A DNA stretch of 64,000 nucleotides, taken from the NCBI GenBank assembly GCA_943370145.1, contig CALRPY020000001.1:1-64000 (forward strand), in the 5' to 3' direction. Source of the DNA: Ga0077536 sp943370145 (lineage in GTDB: Bacteria; Pseudomonadota; Gammaproteobacteria; Ga0077536). Within the stretch, counting starts at the first letter, position 1. Each line of letters begins with the position of its first letter. The notes below the pieces were generated by a model that saw nothing but the letters and a program-made list of their open reading frames with translations, searched no databases and had not been told where the DNA came from. Shown piece by piece: positions 34,784-43,813 of this stretch. Position numbers and translations under genes: made by a program.

Positions 34784-34998
34784 GCCATACCTCCTCCGTA
34801 TGAGGACGGCACTCTAGCAGCAAGCCGGCGTGCTGAGCGTGACGGAATTGACCGCGACCGCGTGCAGGACGGGCCAGCACGCGACGCGCGGCCGACGCGC
34901 AAGCGAAGCGGCAGGGAACGCTTGCCCTTCCGGATCGGCTACGATGCGCCGCGGGCCGTCCGGCCCGGCCTATCCATGTCCATCCACGAGGTAATGTC

Positions 34999-35310
34999 AT
35001 GTCCCAGATCGAAGGCGTCAGCGTCGTCAAGAAGAGCAATGTGTATTTCGACGGCAAGTGCGTCAGCCACACCGTCCTGCTGCCGGACGGCACGAAGAAG
35101 ACCGTGGGCGTGATTTTTCCGAGCAGCCTGACCTTCAATACCGGCGCGCCCGAGCGCATGGAAATCGTCGGCGGCAGCTGCCGCGTGCGCCAGCAGGGTG
35201 CGAGCGACTGGCAGCAGTACGGCGCGGGCACCGAGTTCAAGGTGCCCGGCAACAGCAGCTTCGACATCGAAACCCTCGAACTCGTCGATTACGTCTGCCA
35301 CTTCGAGTAG
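34999..35310 (+). CDS. ppnP: Pyrimidine/purine nucleoside phosphorylase PpnP
   Basis: A 103-residue cupin-fold enzyme (DUF1255/YaiE) that phosphorolyses several nucleosides. The sequence has VYFDGKCVSHTVLLPDGTKK, GVIFPSSLTFNTGAPERMEI and GTEFKVPGNSSFDIE, covering the full family length. The ATG at 34999 follows GAGGT. Its stop is 9 bp from the convergent hydrolase gene. Confidence 0.95.
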   Translation: MSQIEGVSVVKKSNVYFDGKCVSHTVLLPDGTKKTVGVIFPSSLTFNTGAPERMEIVGGSCRVRQQGASDWQQYGAGTEFKVPGNSSFDIETLELVDYVCHFE

Positions 35311-35318
35311 ACGCAGGC

Positions 35319-36356
35319 TCAACGCAGGGCGCGCAGGAATTCCAGCAGGACCGCATTGGTCTCAGCGGCGCGCTCCTGCTGCAGCCAGTGGCCGCAGCCG
35401 GGCAGCACCCGGCTGCCGAGCCAGTTCGGTATCCGCTCCGGCGCGCGCTCGATGGCCTCGGCGCCCCACCACGTCGCGACGTCGTATTCCGCGCCGAGGA
35501 ACATCGCCGGCACCTCCAGCGGCCGGTCCTTGACCGGCGTGAGATCCAGCCAGTCCTGATCGATGTTGTGGTAGTAGCTGAGCGGACCACCGAAGCCGCC
35601 TTTCTCCAGCGCATCGGCGAAGACGTCGAGATCCGCGTCGGTGAACCACGCGGGCATCGCGGTCGGTGTCATGAAGCGCTCGCGCATGCGGTGTCCGTGC
35701 GGAATGCACAGCGCGCTGCCGCGAATCAAATCGATCGGATCCTGGCCGGCCAGCGAGAAGCCGGCGGCGGCCAGGGCTTCGCCCGACACCGACCACACGA
35801 TATCCCGCACCCAGCCGCGCAGGTCTTCCTCGATCTCGTCGATGACGGGCCCCAACGCGCCGAAATAGACCTGGTAGAAGTCCTGGTCCGGCCCTGACAC
35901 CGCGCGGTGTACTTCATGCGGCGGCCGTTCGCCGAAAGGATTGCCCGGCAGCGCGATGATGCCGCGGCCCGAGAACGGCACGCTCATGCCGAGCACGCCG
36001 CGAAATACCCCGGGATGCAGCCAGGCGGCCGTCCACACGACGGGCGCGCCCCAGTCGTGGCCGACCAGCACGGCTTCCCGTTCACCGAGCACCCGGACCA
36101 GCCCGACGAGATCGTCGACGAGATGGTGGATGCGGTAGGCGTCCGCGCGCCAGAATTTCGAGGAACGCCCGTAACCGCGCTGATCGATGGCGACCGCGCG
36201 ATAACCGGCGGCGGCCAGCGCCGGCAACTGGAAGCGCCACGAATACCAGAGTTCCGGAAAGCCGTGGACGAGGATGACGAGCGGTCCCTCCCCCTCCTCC
36301 ACCGCGTGCAGGCGCGCGCCGTTGACGTCGAGCAGCCGATGCGTGCGTGCAGCCAT
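35319..36356 (-). CDS. Alpha/beta hydrolase, epoxide-hydrolase-like
   Basis: A 345-residue enzyme with the epoxide hydrolase pattern: oxyanion motif HGFPELWYSWR, the GYRAVAIDQRGYGRSSK segment, the nucleophile elbow VGHDWGAPV (Asp nucleophile), a cap domain, and the catalytic His in LPGCGHWLQQE. It probably opens epoxides to diols; dehalogenase activity is an alternative. The start ATG 36356 gives the family N-terminus. It lies upstream of nothing clearly linked, beside a cytochrome pair on the same strand. Confidence 0.88.
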   Translation of the reverse strand: MAARTHRLLDVNGARLHAVEEGEGPLVILVHGFPELWYSWRFQLPALAAAGYRAVAIDQRGYGRSSKFWRADAYRIHHLVDDLVGLVRVLGEREAVLVGHDWGAPVVWTAAWLHPGVFRGVLGMSVPFSGRGIIALPGNPFGERPPHEVHRAVSGPDQDFYQVYFGALGPVIDEIEEDLRGWVRDIVWSVSGEALAAAGFSLAGQDPIDLIRGSALCIPHGHRMRERFMTPTAMPAWFTDADLDVFADALEKGGFGGPLSYYHNIDQDWLDLTPVKDRPLEVPAMFLGAEYDVATWWGAEAIERAPERIPNWLGSRVLPGCGHWLQQERAAETNAVLLEFLRALR

Positions 36357-36373
36357 GGGAGTGCTCCTGGCGA

Positions 36374-36841
36374 CTACTGTTTCTCGCGGTATTCGTCGTG
36401 GCAGCCCTTGCAGACCTGCACGGTCTCCCCGAACTGCTGCTTGATGCCAGCCTCGTCGCCGCCCTGCGCGATGGTCGCGAGCGCCGCCGTCGCTTCCTGC
36501 AACTTGTCCATGCGTGCCTTGAAGTCGTCCATGTGCTCCCACAACTCGGGACGCGCATGGGATTTCGCCCCCTGCGTGTCCGGTGTGAAGCCCTCCAGCG
36601 CCATGGGCGCGAGGGCCGCCGTGCGCCCGGCGAGGAACGCGAACCGCTGCGCATCGAAGGGGACGTCCCCCTTCACCATCGCGCCCATCGGCCCGACGTT
36701 CCAGCCCATCGCGCGTAGGATGCCCTGGCGATAGGCGACGGCATCCTCGGGTTTGGGTGCGGCGGACGCACTGCCGATACCGGCCGCGACCAGCGCGCAG
36801 AGCACCACCTGTCCGCTGTGCTTCATCGACTTCGATTTCAT
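36374..36841 (-). CDS. Cytochrome c' (c-type, CXXCH at C-terminus)
   Basis: A 155-residue periplasmic four-helix cytochrome. After a signal peptide (about residues 1-27, MKSKSMKHSGQVVLCALVAA) comes the c' fold with AVAYRQGILRAMGWNVGPMG and the C-terminal heme site VCKGCHDEYREK. Such proteins bind NO or carry electrons at the periplasmic face. I chose ATG 36841; an ATG at 36850 has an AAGG directly against it, which is too close. The gene follows the cytochrome b gene by 16 bp, so the two probably form one electron-transfer unit. Confidence 0.9.
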   Translation of the reverse strand: MKSKSMKHSGQVVLCALVAAGIGSASAAPKPEDAVAYRQGILRAMGWNVGPMGAMVKGDVPFDAQRFAFLAGRTAALAPMALEGFTPDTQGAKSHARPELWEHMDDFKARMDKLQEATAALATIAQGGDEAGIKQQFGETVQVCKGCHDEYREKQ

Positions 36842-36857
36842 GCCTGCCATCCTTTCT

Positions 36858-37511
36858 TCAGAGATTGACGATCAGAGACACCAGTCCCGCACTCGCCGCC
36901 AGGCAGGCCAGCGCCCGCCCGGAGCCGGCGAGCCGGGGTGGGGTTCCCGACACCGGCTTGCGCCCGTGCAACATCGACGTGACGAGATGCTCGCCCTTGC
37001 GCAACCGGTGCCAGGCGATGGCGAGCACGTGCACTGCGACGAGCACGAGCAGCACCGTGAAATTGAGATGATGGACGCCGGTGAACCAGTCGCTGAGGTC
37101 CTTGCCGACGTGGCGGTAAAGCGGCCCTTCGTTCAGCAGGTCGTCATTTGCGAAGAGCCCGCTGACGGCCTGCAGCAGGAGTGTCAGCAGGAGCAGCAGG
37201 ACCATCCAGCCACCGAGCGGGTTGTGCCCGGCGACCGCGAGCGGCTGCGGGCCGAGCAGTTCGCGCACGCTGCCCAGCACGCGGCGTGGCCCATGAATGA
37301 AGTCGCTGAAGCGGGCGGGAGCGCTGCCGACGCATCCCCACAGCAGACGGAACAGCACGATGGTCAGCAGTGCGTAGCCGGACCACATGTGGTACTGCAG
37401 GGTGAGGCCACCCTCTTCCGCACTCCACCAGGAGAATCCGCACAGGACCACGAACGCCCAATGACTCAGGCGCACAGGCCAATCCCACACGAGTACTTCG
37501 CGTTCACGCAT
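36858..37511 (-). CDS. Di-heme cytochrome b (cytochrome b561/Ni-Fe hydrogenase b-type)
   Basis: A 217-residue inner-membrane cytochrome with four helices plus a C-terminal helix: VWDWPVRLSHWAFVVL (heme His), LQYHMWSGYALL (His), WFTGVHHLNFTVLLVLVAVH (His). It should pass electrons from the quinone pool to its partner, the cytochrome c' encoded just downstream. The ATG at 37511 begins MREREVLVWDWPVR, the family start. Confidence 0.9.
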   Translation of the reverse strand: MREREVLVWDWPVRLSHWAFVVLCGFSWWSAEEGGLTLQYHMWSGYALLTIVLFRLLWGCVGSAPARFSDFIHGPRRVLGSVRELLGPQPLAVAGHNPLGGWMVLLLLLTLLLQAVSGLFANDDLLNEGPLYRHVGKDLSDWFTGVHHLNFTVLLVLVAVHVLAIAWHRLRKGEHLVTSMLHGRKPVSGTPPRLAGSGRALACLAASAGLVSLIVNL

Positions 37512-37695
37512 GACGGCTGAGTATAGGCGCCACCCGCAGGCCTCACGCAAGCCTCCTTCCCGCCCCCGGATCGTGGCGGCCGCCGGCCGACTTCTGGCAC
37601 ATTAGGCCCGTACGCTAAAACAAGCAGCCGGCGCACGACGCATGGCGCAATGCAGCGCGGCGCGTCGACGCTGCGCCACAAACGGGGAGCTCGAT

Positions 37696-38922
37696 GTGAC
37701 TACGCATGGACAGTCCGGCGCGCGCGCCGAACTCGCGAGCGGCTGGCCGCTGCTGAGCGCCGCGACCCTGGGCAGCGGCGCCGGGGCCTCGTCGCTGATT
37801 TTTTACAGCCTCGGCGTCTTCGTCGCCCCGCTGCAGGCGGCGTTCGGCTGGAGTCGTGGCGACGTCACGTCGGCGATGATCTACAGCAGCGCCGGCCTGG
37901 TGCTGGCCGCGCCGATCCTCGGCTGGCTGATCGATCGCGTCGGCGAACGGCGCATCGCACTGCTTTCCATTCCGTGCTTCGCCGCGGTCGTCTACGCACT
38001 GAGCACGATCGATGGCAGCCTGACGCTGTTCTACGCGTGCTTCTTCGCCGCCGCCGTCCTCGGCTGCGGCACGACGCCCATCCTGTACACGCGCGCGGTC
38101 GCCGGGCACTTCGATCGCTCGCGCGGCCTCGCCCTCGGCATCACGCTGGCCGGACCGGGCACCGCGGCCATCCTGCTGCCGCCGTTCATCGTCGGCGTGA
38201 TAGACGGCGAGGCCTGGCGCCAGGGCTTCAGGGTGCTGGCCGCGATTGCGCTCGTCGCCTGGCCGCTGGTGTGGCTATGGCTCAGGCCCGCGCATCCCCT
38301 GCACGCAGGCGCGCGCGCGGCCCTGCCAGGCACCGGGCGTCGCGCGGCGCTGCGCTCGCGCATCTACTGGACCCTCGCGCTGTCGTTCGCGCTCGTCGCG
38401 ATGGCGGCTTCCGCGCTGGTCGTCCACATGGTGCCGATGCTGAAGGACGCCGGCCTCGATGCCGCGCGCGCCGCCCGCGTGGCCTCGGTCATCGGCATCG
38501 GGATCATCCTCGGTCGCCTGCTCATCGGCTGGATCATCGATCGCCTCTTCGCCCCGCACGTCGCGGCCGCGATCTTCGCCATCGCCGCGCTCGGCTGCGT
38601 GCTGCTCGCGCAGGGGGGCGCGGAGGAAGCGCCGGTCGCCGCGTTCCTGATCGGCTTCGCGCTGGGCGCCGAGGTGGACCTGATGGCCTACCTGACCTCG
38701 CGCTACTTCGGGCTGCGCCACTACGGTTTCCTGTACGGCACGGTCTACGCGTGTTTCTGGATCGGCATTGCCAGCGGGCCGGCCCTGGCCGGCCGCCTCT
38801 ATGACGCGACCGGCGGCTATGTGATTGCGCTGTGGTCAATCGTCGCCCTGTTCGCCGTCGGCAGCATGGCCGCCCTGACGATGCCGCGCTTCGCCGCGGC
38901 GGCGGGCGACCGCCCGGGGTGA
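37696..38922 (+). CDS. MFS transporter, monocarboxylate-like
   Basis: A 408-residue, 12-helix major facilitator protein. It has the loop 2-3 motif GWLIDRVGERR and a repeat at GWIIDRLF, with a central cytoplasmic loop near residue 200. The pattern resembles MCT/OFA-type carboxylate transporters; the substrate is unknown. The GTG at 37696 has GGGGAG six bases upstream; an upstream GTG or ATG would add an unlikely tail. Its stop overlaps the start of the EamA gene as GTGA. Confidence 0.88.
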   Translation: MTTHGQSGARAELASGWPLLSAATLGSGAGASSLIFYSLGVFVAPLQAAFGWSRGDVTSAMIYSSAGLVLAAPILGWLIDRVGERRIALLSIPCFAAVVYALSTIDGSLTLFYACFFAAAVLGCGTTPILYTRAVAGHFDRSRGLALGITLAGPGTAAILLPPFIVGVIDGEAWRQGFRVLAAIALVAWPLVWLWLRPAHPLHAGARAALPGTGRRAALRSRIYWTLALSFALVAMAASALVVHMVPMLKDAGLDAARAARVASVIGIGIILGRLLIGWIIDRLFAPHVAAAIFAIAALGCVLLAQGGAEEAPVAAFLIGFALGAEVDLMAYLTSRYFGLRHYGFLYGTVYACFWIGIASGPALAGRLYDATGGYVIALWSIVALFAVGSMAALTMPRFAAAAGDRPG

Positions 38923-39812
38923 GGTCCATCCATGCGCGGCTCGTCCTCATGGCGCTGTTCTGGGCCAGTTCCTACCCGCTCGGGCGACATCTCGCCCAGT
39001 TCGAGACACCGCTTGTCGTGGTGTGGCTGCGCCTGCTGTTCGCGACCGCCTTCCTGATGCTCATCGCGGCCGCGCGCGGCAGTCTTGCCGTGCCGTTCAC
39101 GCCGCGCTTCGCCGGACAGTTCCTGCTGCTCGGCGCAAGCGGCTTCTGTGTCCACAACCTGCTGATGATGAAGGCGCTCGAATACACGCGGGCGAACGCC
39201 GGCGCCGTGCTGAACGGCGCCATACCGCTCGTGATCGTGGTGCTCGATTTCCTGCTGTTCGGCCGCCGCATCCCCCGCGCCGGCCTCGCTGGCGTGGCGC
39301 TCGGCTTCCTGGGCACGGCGGTGGTCGCGACGCGCGGGGATCCCGGCAGCCTCCTCACCGGCGGCATCGGCCGCGGCGAAGCCCTGTTCCTCGTCGCGGT
39401 CTGCGGCTGGGCGGTCTACTCGATGGCCTCACGGCCGCTGTTCGGGCGCCTGTCGCCGCTGACCGTCACGACCTGGGGCTGCGCGGCCGGCCTCCTGCTG
39501 CTGACGCCCGCGGCGCTCGCGCGACTCGACACGGCCGCGCCGCTGCTGGCCGATACCCGGCTCATGGTCTTCGTCGCGGCGCAGGCCTTCGTCAGCATGA
39601 CGCTCGGCTTCCTGTGGTACTCGGAGGGCGTGCACGCCATCGGGGCGATGAACACCGCGATGTACTCGAATCTCGTGCCGGTGTTCGCGATCGTGCTCGC
39701 GGCGCTCACGCTCGGCGAAGCGCCGGATCTGCCGATCCTGCTGGGCGCGTCCCTGGTGATTGCGGGGCTCGTGATCGTCAACCGGGTCCAGCGACGGACC
39801 GTCGCCGCCTGA
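38919..39812 (+). CDS. EamA/DMT family transporter
   Basis: A 297-residue protein with ten helices in two EamA repeats (FWASSYPLGRHLAQFETPLV near the start; GEALFLVAVCGWAVYSMASR at the second repeat). Family members export amino acids, metabolites or drugs; substrate unknown. The GTG at 38919 overlaps the MFS stop, suggesting coupled expression of two transporters. Confidence 0.88.
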   Translation: MRSIHARLVLMALFWASSYPLGRHLAQFETPLVVVWLRLLFATAFLMLIAAARGSLAVPFTPRFAGQFLLLGASGFCVHNLLMMKALEYTRANAGAVLNGAIPLVIVVLDFLLFGRRIPRAGLAGVALGFLGTAVVATRGDPGSLLTGGIGRGEALFLVAVCGWAVYSMASRPLFGRLSPLTVTTWGCAAGLLLLTPAALARLDTAAPLLADTRLMVFVAAQAFVSMTLGFLWYSEGVHAIGAMNTAMYSNLVPVFAIVLAALTLGEAPDLPILLGASLVIAGLVIVNRVQRRTVAA

Positions 39813-39818
39813 GCGGCT

Positions 39819-41663
39819 TCAGGCCGCCGCGTTCGACGGCTCCTCGGCCGCCGGCACTTCGTCCTCGGGCAGGAAGCCGCCGGCCTGCATCGTCCACATC
39901 CGCGCGTAGTGCCCGCCCGCCGCGAGCAGCGCGTCGTGCGGGCCATCCTCGATGATCGCCCCGTGATGGAAGACGACGATGCGGTCGAGGTGGGCGAGCG
40001 TCGAGAGGCGGTGGGCGATCACCAGCACGGTCTTGTCCGCCATCAGCGCGCGCAGGCTGTCCTGGATGTGTCGCTCGGTGACGGAGTCCAGCGCGCTGGT
40101 CGCCTCGTCGAGCAGCAGGATCGGCGAATCCTTGAGGATGGCCCGCGCCAGCGCGATGCGCTGCCGCTGGCCGCCCGAGAGTTTCACGCCGCGCTCGCCG
40201 ACCAGCGACGCATAGCCGTCCTCGGTCTGGCTGATGAACTTGTCCGCGTGCGCCTTGCGCGCCGCCGCCCGCACCTCCTCGTCGCTCGCGTCGAGCCGGC
40301 CGTAGCGGATGTTCTCGAGGAGGCTGCGATGGAAGAGCATCGGATCCTGCGGGATCATCGCAATCGCGCGGCGCAGACTCTCCTGCGTGACCCCGGCGAT
40401 GTCCACGCCGTCGATGAGGATCCGGCCGTGCTGGAGGTCGAACAGGCGCAGCACCAGGTTCAACAGCGTGCTCTTGCCACTGCCCGAATAGCCGACCAGG
40501 CCGACCTTCTCGCCGGCGCCGACCCGCAGGTTCAGTCCGCTGAACACGGGCCGGCCCGCCGTGTACGCGAAACCGACGTCCTCGAGCACGATCTCGCCCC
40601 GTGTCACCGTCAGCGGCCGCGCGCCCGCTGCATCGCTGATCTCGTGGGGTCGCACGATGATGCCGACGCCGTCGTTGACGTTGCCGAGGTACTCGAAGAA
40701 ATCGAGGAACTTGCGGCTCAGGCCACGCGCCTGCTCGATGATGATCAGCGACATGCTCGCCGCCATCGCGAACTGGCCGACACTCATCAGCCCGTCGGCC
40801 CAGAGGCTTATCGCGTAGCCGACGATGCCGAGCATCAGCAGCATCGCCGCCGAGAACTGGAACCAGCGGATGGCCTCCATGAACCAGAATACGCGACGCG
40901 CGCGGCCCACCTCGAAGTCGAGGAAGTGCTCGAGGTATTCGCGCTCGAAATCCCGCCGCGCGAACAGTTTCGCATTCATGATGTTGGTGACCGAGTCGAC
41001 GATCTTGCCGCTGACGAGGCTGCGCGCGGCGGCGTAGTCACGGGCATAGCGACGGCACCGCTTCGACAGCAGGAAGGAAATGCCGACGTAGGCCAGCATC
41101 CAGGCGCCGAGCACTGCGGCGAGCGAGGTGTTGACCTGCGCCAGCAGGGTCAGCGAGACGATGAAGGTGATCGCCAGCGGCCAGAAATCGAACATGATGG
41201 TCCACAGCACCTGGGCCGTGCCCATCGAGGTCTCGGCGATGCGGTTCGCGAGCGAGCCGGCGAAGTTGCCGAGAAAATAGCGCTGCGAGTGGTGCTGCAG
41301 GTAGCTGAAGAGATCGCGCCGGATCCGTCGGCGCAGCGCCGGGCCGAGCAGTACGAGGATGGTGCCGCTCGCGCGCGAGCAGAGCAGGATGCCGAGATTG
41401 AGCGCGGCGAACAGCCACAGGGGCTCCTCCACCCGCAACCACACGTCGCTGGCCGCCGCCTGCGCGGCGGTCACCGCATCCATGATCTGCTTGATTGCGT
41501 AGGGCAGCAGGATGCCGCAGGTCGATTGCCCGGCTTCGAGCACGGCGACACCGAGCACCGCGGGCACGTAGAAACGGATGAAATGCAGCACGAACGCGAA
41601 CGGCGACTGCGGCAGCGCCAGCGGCGCCTGCGCAGCGGTGCTGCCCGTGCGTTCGGGGGACAT
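39819..41663 (-). CDS. ABC exporter, fused membrane and ATPase domains (ABCB type)
   Basis: A 614-residue half-transporter that works as a homodimer: six helices in the first 330 residues, then the ATPase with Walker A GYSGSGKST, signature VKLSGGQRQR, Walker B PILLLDEATSALD and H-loop IAHRLST. MsbA-like in layout, but substrate cannot be assigned. I chose ATG 41663; the frame extends five codons to a TTG. It converges with the EamA gene. Confidence 0.93.
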   Translation of the reverse strand: MSPERTGSTAAQAPLALPQSPFAFVLHFIRFYVPAVLGVAVLEAGQSTCGILLPYAIKQIMDAVTAAQAAASDVWLRVEEPLWLFAALNLGILLCSRASGTILVLLGPALRRRIRRDLFSYLQHHSQRYFLGNFAGSLANRIAETSMGTAQVLWTIMFDFWPLAITFIVSLTLLAQVNTSLAAVLGAWMLAYVGISFLLSKRCRRYARDYAAARSLVSGKIVDSVTNIMNAKLFARRDFEREYLEHFLDFEVGRARRVFWFMEAIRWFQFSAAMLLMLGIVGYAISLWADGLMSVGQFAMAASMSLIIIEQARGLSRKFLDFFEYLGNVNDGVGIIVRPHEISDAAGARPLTVTRGEIVLEDVGFAYTAGRPVFSGLNLRVGAGEKVGLVGYSGSGKSTLLNLVLRLFDLQHGRILIDGVDIAGVTQESLRRAIAMIPQDPMLFHRSLLENIRYGRLDASDEEVRAAARKAHADKFISQTEDGYASLVGERGVKLSGGQRQRIALARAILKDSPILLLDEATSALDSVTERHIQDSLRALMADKTVLVIAHRLSTLAHLDRIVVFHHGAIIEDGPHDALLAAGGHYARMWTMQAGGFLPEDEVPAAEEPSNAAA

Positions 41664-41761
41664 GTCAGACCCGGCCAAGGGGGTGGCGATTGCGGTTCAC
41701 GCGGGGAGCGCCTGGCCGGCCCGTTGCCTGGCGACGGGCCGGCGCGGCGCCGGGCGCGCGT

Positions 41762-42430
41762 TCAGGCCGAGGGCGCCGCGGTCGGGACGAAATCGAGCCC
41801 CAGCACCGCGCAGAGGTCCTCGATTGCCTGCGCTTCGCTGGTGACCTTGATCGTCGTCATGCCCTGGGCCTTCGCCGGCTTGAGATTGATACCGAGATCG
41901 TCGAGGTAGACGACAGCCGCCGGCGGCACGCCCATGCGCTCGCAGGCGATTTCATAGATGCGCGGGTCGGGCTTGCGCAGGCCTTCCTTGCTCGACTCGA
42001 TCACGATGTCGAACAGGGTCATCACCTCGGCCACCTGCGCCGCGCGTTCCGGCGACCGCCACATGCCGGGCCCCTCGCCCATGTTCATGTTGTTGGTGAG
42101 GCAGGTGACCTTGTAGTCCCGCTTGCAGCGTTGCAGCAGTTCGACCATGCGCGGCCGCACGTCGCCCCCGAGCAGGTCCAGCACCACGCGACCGGGCAGC
42201 GCATGGCCGGCGGCCCGTGCCTCCGCTTCGAACAGGCGATCGAATTCCTCCATCGTGCAGCGGCTCGATTCGAACAGCGCCCACGCATTGTGCTCGTGGT
42301 TGCGCGCGTTGACGCCGCGGATGAAATCGGGTGGCAGGCCGTGTTCGGCCTCGTAGCGTCTGAAGGCATCGAAAGGCGACGTGGTCAGGACACCGCCGAA
42401 ATCCCACAGGATGGCTTGAAAGCGCTTCAT
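41762..42430 (-). CDS. HAD-superfamily phosphatase-like hydrolase
   Basis: A 222-residue HAD-IA protein. Motif 1 is AILWDFGGVLT: the nucleophile Asp is present but the second Asp is replaced by Gly, as in YihX-like and some epoxide-hydrolase N-terminal domains. Motif 2 is in CLTNN, motif 3 in KEGLRKPDPRIYE, motif 4 VVYLDDLGINLKPA. Substrate unknown. It is divergent from the following alpha/beta hydrolase gene, 86 bp away. Confidence 0.88.
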   Translation of the reverse strand: MKRFQAILWDFGGVLTTSPFDAFRRYEAEHGLPPDFIRGVNARNHEHNAWALFESSRCTMEEFDRLFEAEARAAGHALPGRVVLDLLGGDVRPRMVELLQRCKRDYKVTCLTNNMNMGEGPGMWRSPERAAQVAEVMTLFDIVIESSKEGLRKPDPRIYEIACERMGVPPAAVVYLDDLGINLKPAKAQGMTTIKVTSEAQAIEDLCAVLGLDFVPTAAPSA

Positions 42431-42516
42431 CGAAAATTCTCTGGCTGGAGGTGGACGCGGACGCCTTGCGCGGCGCGCGGAACCCGGAGTATACCGCTCG
42501 AAAAGGAGATTTCGGG

Positions 42517-43386
42517 ATGCGCGAAGAGATCCGTTTCCACGCCAATGGCGTGCAACTGGCCGGCTGCCTGCTGCGCCCCGCGGGGCGCGGCCCTCATCCG
42601 CTGGTGGTGCTCAGCCACGGCTTCTCGGCGACGATGGCGATGGGGCTGCTCGACTACGCGCAACACTTCCGTGATGCCGGGCTCGCCTGCCTCGTCTACG
42701 AACACCGCAACTTCGGCGCGAGCGGCGGTGAGCCACGCCACGAGATAGACCCCTGGCAGCAGGTTGCGGACATGCGCGACGCAATCAGCCACGCGCGCGG
42801 CCTGCCCGGCATCGACGCCGCGCGCATCGGCCTGTGGGGCACGAGTTACGCCGGCGGCCACGCGCTGGTCGTCGCCGCGCTGGACCGGCGCGTGCGCTGT
42901 GTCGTGTCGCAGGTGCCACTGGTCGACGGCCACGCCACGCTGCGGGGCTGGATCGGCGAGGCGCACTGGGACGCCATGCAGCAGCGCTTCGCCGAGGATC
43001 GCGACGCGCGTTACCGCGGCGCACCGCCCCGCCTGACGAAGCCCGCACGACCGGGGGACCAGACCTGGGCCTGGGTCGAGCGGATCGGGGCACAGGACCT
43101 CTATCCCAACCAGATCACGCAGCGCAGCCTGGAACTCATCGCGAGCTATGAGCCCGCGAACTTCGTCGCGCGCATCGCCCCCACGCCGCTGCTGATGATC
43201 CTGGCCAGTGACGACACGCAGACGCCGGTCGCCGGCCAGCGCGCCGCCTTCGCGCGCGCCGGCCAGCCGTCGCGGCTGGTGGTGCTCGAAGGTGGCCATT
43301 ACGACCCGTATACGACATCATTTCCCGCAGCGGCGGGCGCGGCCCGCGACTGGTTCGTCGAGCACCTGCTCGGCACTTCCCCGTGA
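42517..43386 (+). CDS. Alpha/beta hydrolase (esterase/lipase-like)
   Basis: A 289-residue serine hydrolase with the oxyanion SHGFSATM and nucleophile elbow GLWGTSYAGGHA, Asp in LASDDTQTPV and His in EGGHYDPY. The similarity is to dienelactone-hydrolase or X-Pro-peptidase-like hydrolases; substrate unknown. ATG 42517 is preceded by AAAAGGAGA. The first of a four-gene plus-strand run with VOC and CoA-transferase genes. Confidence 0.88.
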   Translation: MREEIRFHANGVQLAGCLLRPAGRGPHPLVVLSHGFSATMAMGLLDYAQHFRDAGLACLVYEHRNFGASGGEPRHEIDPWQQVADMRDAISHARGLPGIDAARIGLWGTSYAGGHALVVAALDRRVRCVVSQVPLVDGHATLRGWIGEAHWDAMQQRFAEDRDARYRGAPPRLTKPARPGDQTWAWVERIGAQDLYPNQITQRSLELIASYEPANFVARIAPTPLLMILASDDTQTPVAGQRAAFARAGQPSRLVVLEGGHYDPYTTSFPAAAGAARDWFVEHLLGTSP

Positions 43387-43408
43387 CAGCAAGCAGAAGG
43401 AAACCGCG

Positions 43409-43804
43409 ATGGGCATGAAACCCGCGAAGCAGTGCATCGACATCGGCATCGTCGTCAGCGACATCCAGCGCAGCCTGGCCTTCTACCAGGATCTCCTCGG
43501 GCTGACCAAGATCGGCGAACTGCCCCTGCCCTTCGGCCTGATGCACCGTCTCGCCTTTGGCGACAGCTTCGTCAAGCTGGTCGATCCGAAGAAAGTGCCG
43601 GCGGGTGGCCCGGCCGGCCTGATGGGCCAGCTCGGCTTCCGCTACCTGACTTTCCAGATCGGCAACATCGACGAAGTCTGCGCCGCCTGCGAAGCGGCCG
43701 GCGTCAGCTTCGAGATCCCCAAGCAGGAACTGATGCCGGGCGTGACCATCGCCATGGTGCGCGACCCGGACGGCAACACCGTCGAGTTCGTGCAGCGCGC
43801 CTGA
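43409..43804 (+). CDS. VOC family (glyoxalase/dioxygenase-like) protein
   Basis: A 131-residue single VOC module: IDIGIVVSDIQRSLAFYQDL and the C-terminal VRDPDGNTVEFVQ. Candidate metal ligands are in this motif (Glu) and near the middle. Isomerase, dioxygenase or glyoxalase activity cannot be chosen. The ATG at 43409 has AGAAGG upstream. It precedes the CoA-transferase gene by 9 bp. Confidence 0.88.
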   Translation: MGMKPAKQCIDIGIVVSDIQRSLAFYQDLLGLTKIGELPLPFGLMHRLAFGDSFVKLVDPKKVPAGGPAGLMGQLGFRYLTFQIGNIDEVCAACEAAGVSFEIPKQELMPGVTIAMVRDPDGNTVEFVQRA

Positions 43805-43813
43805 GCGGCCGCG

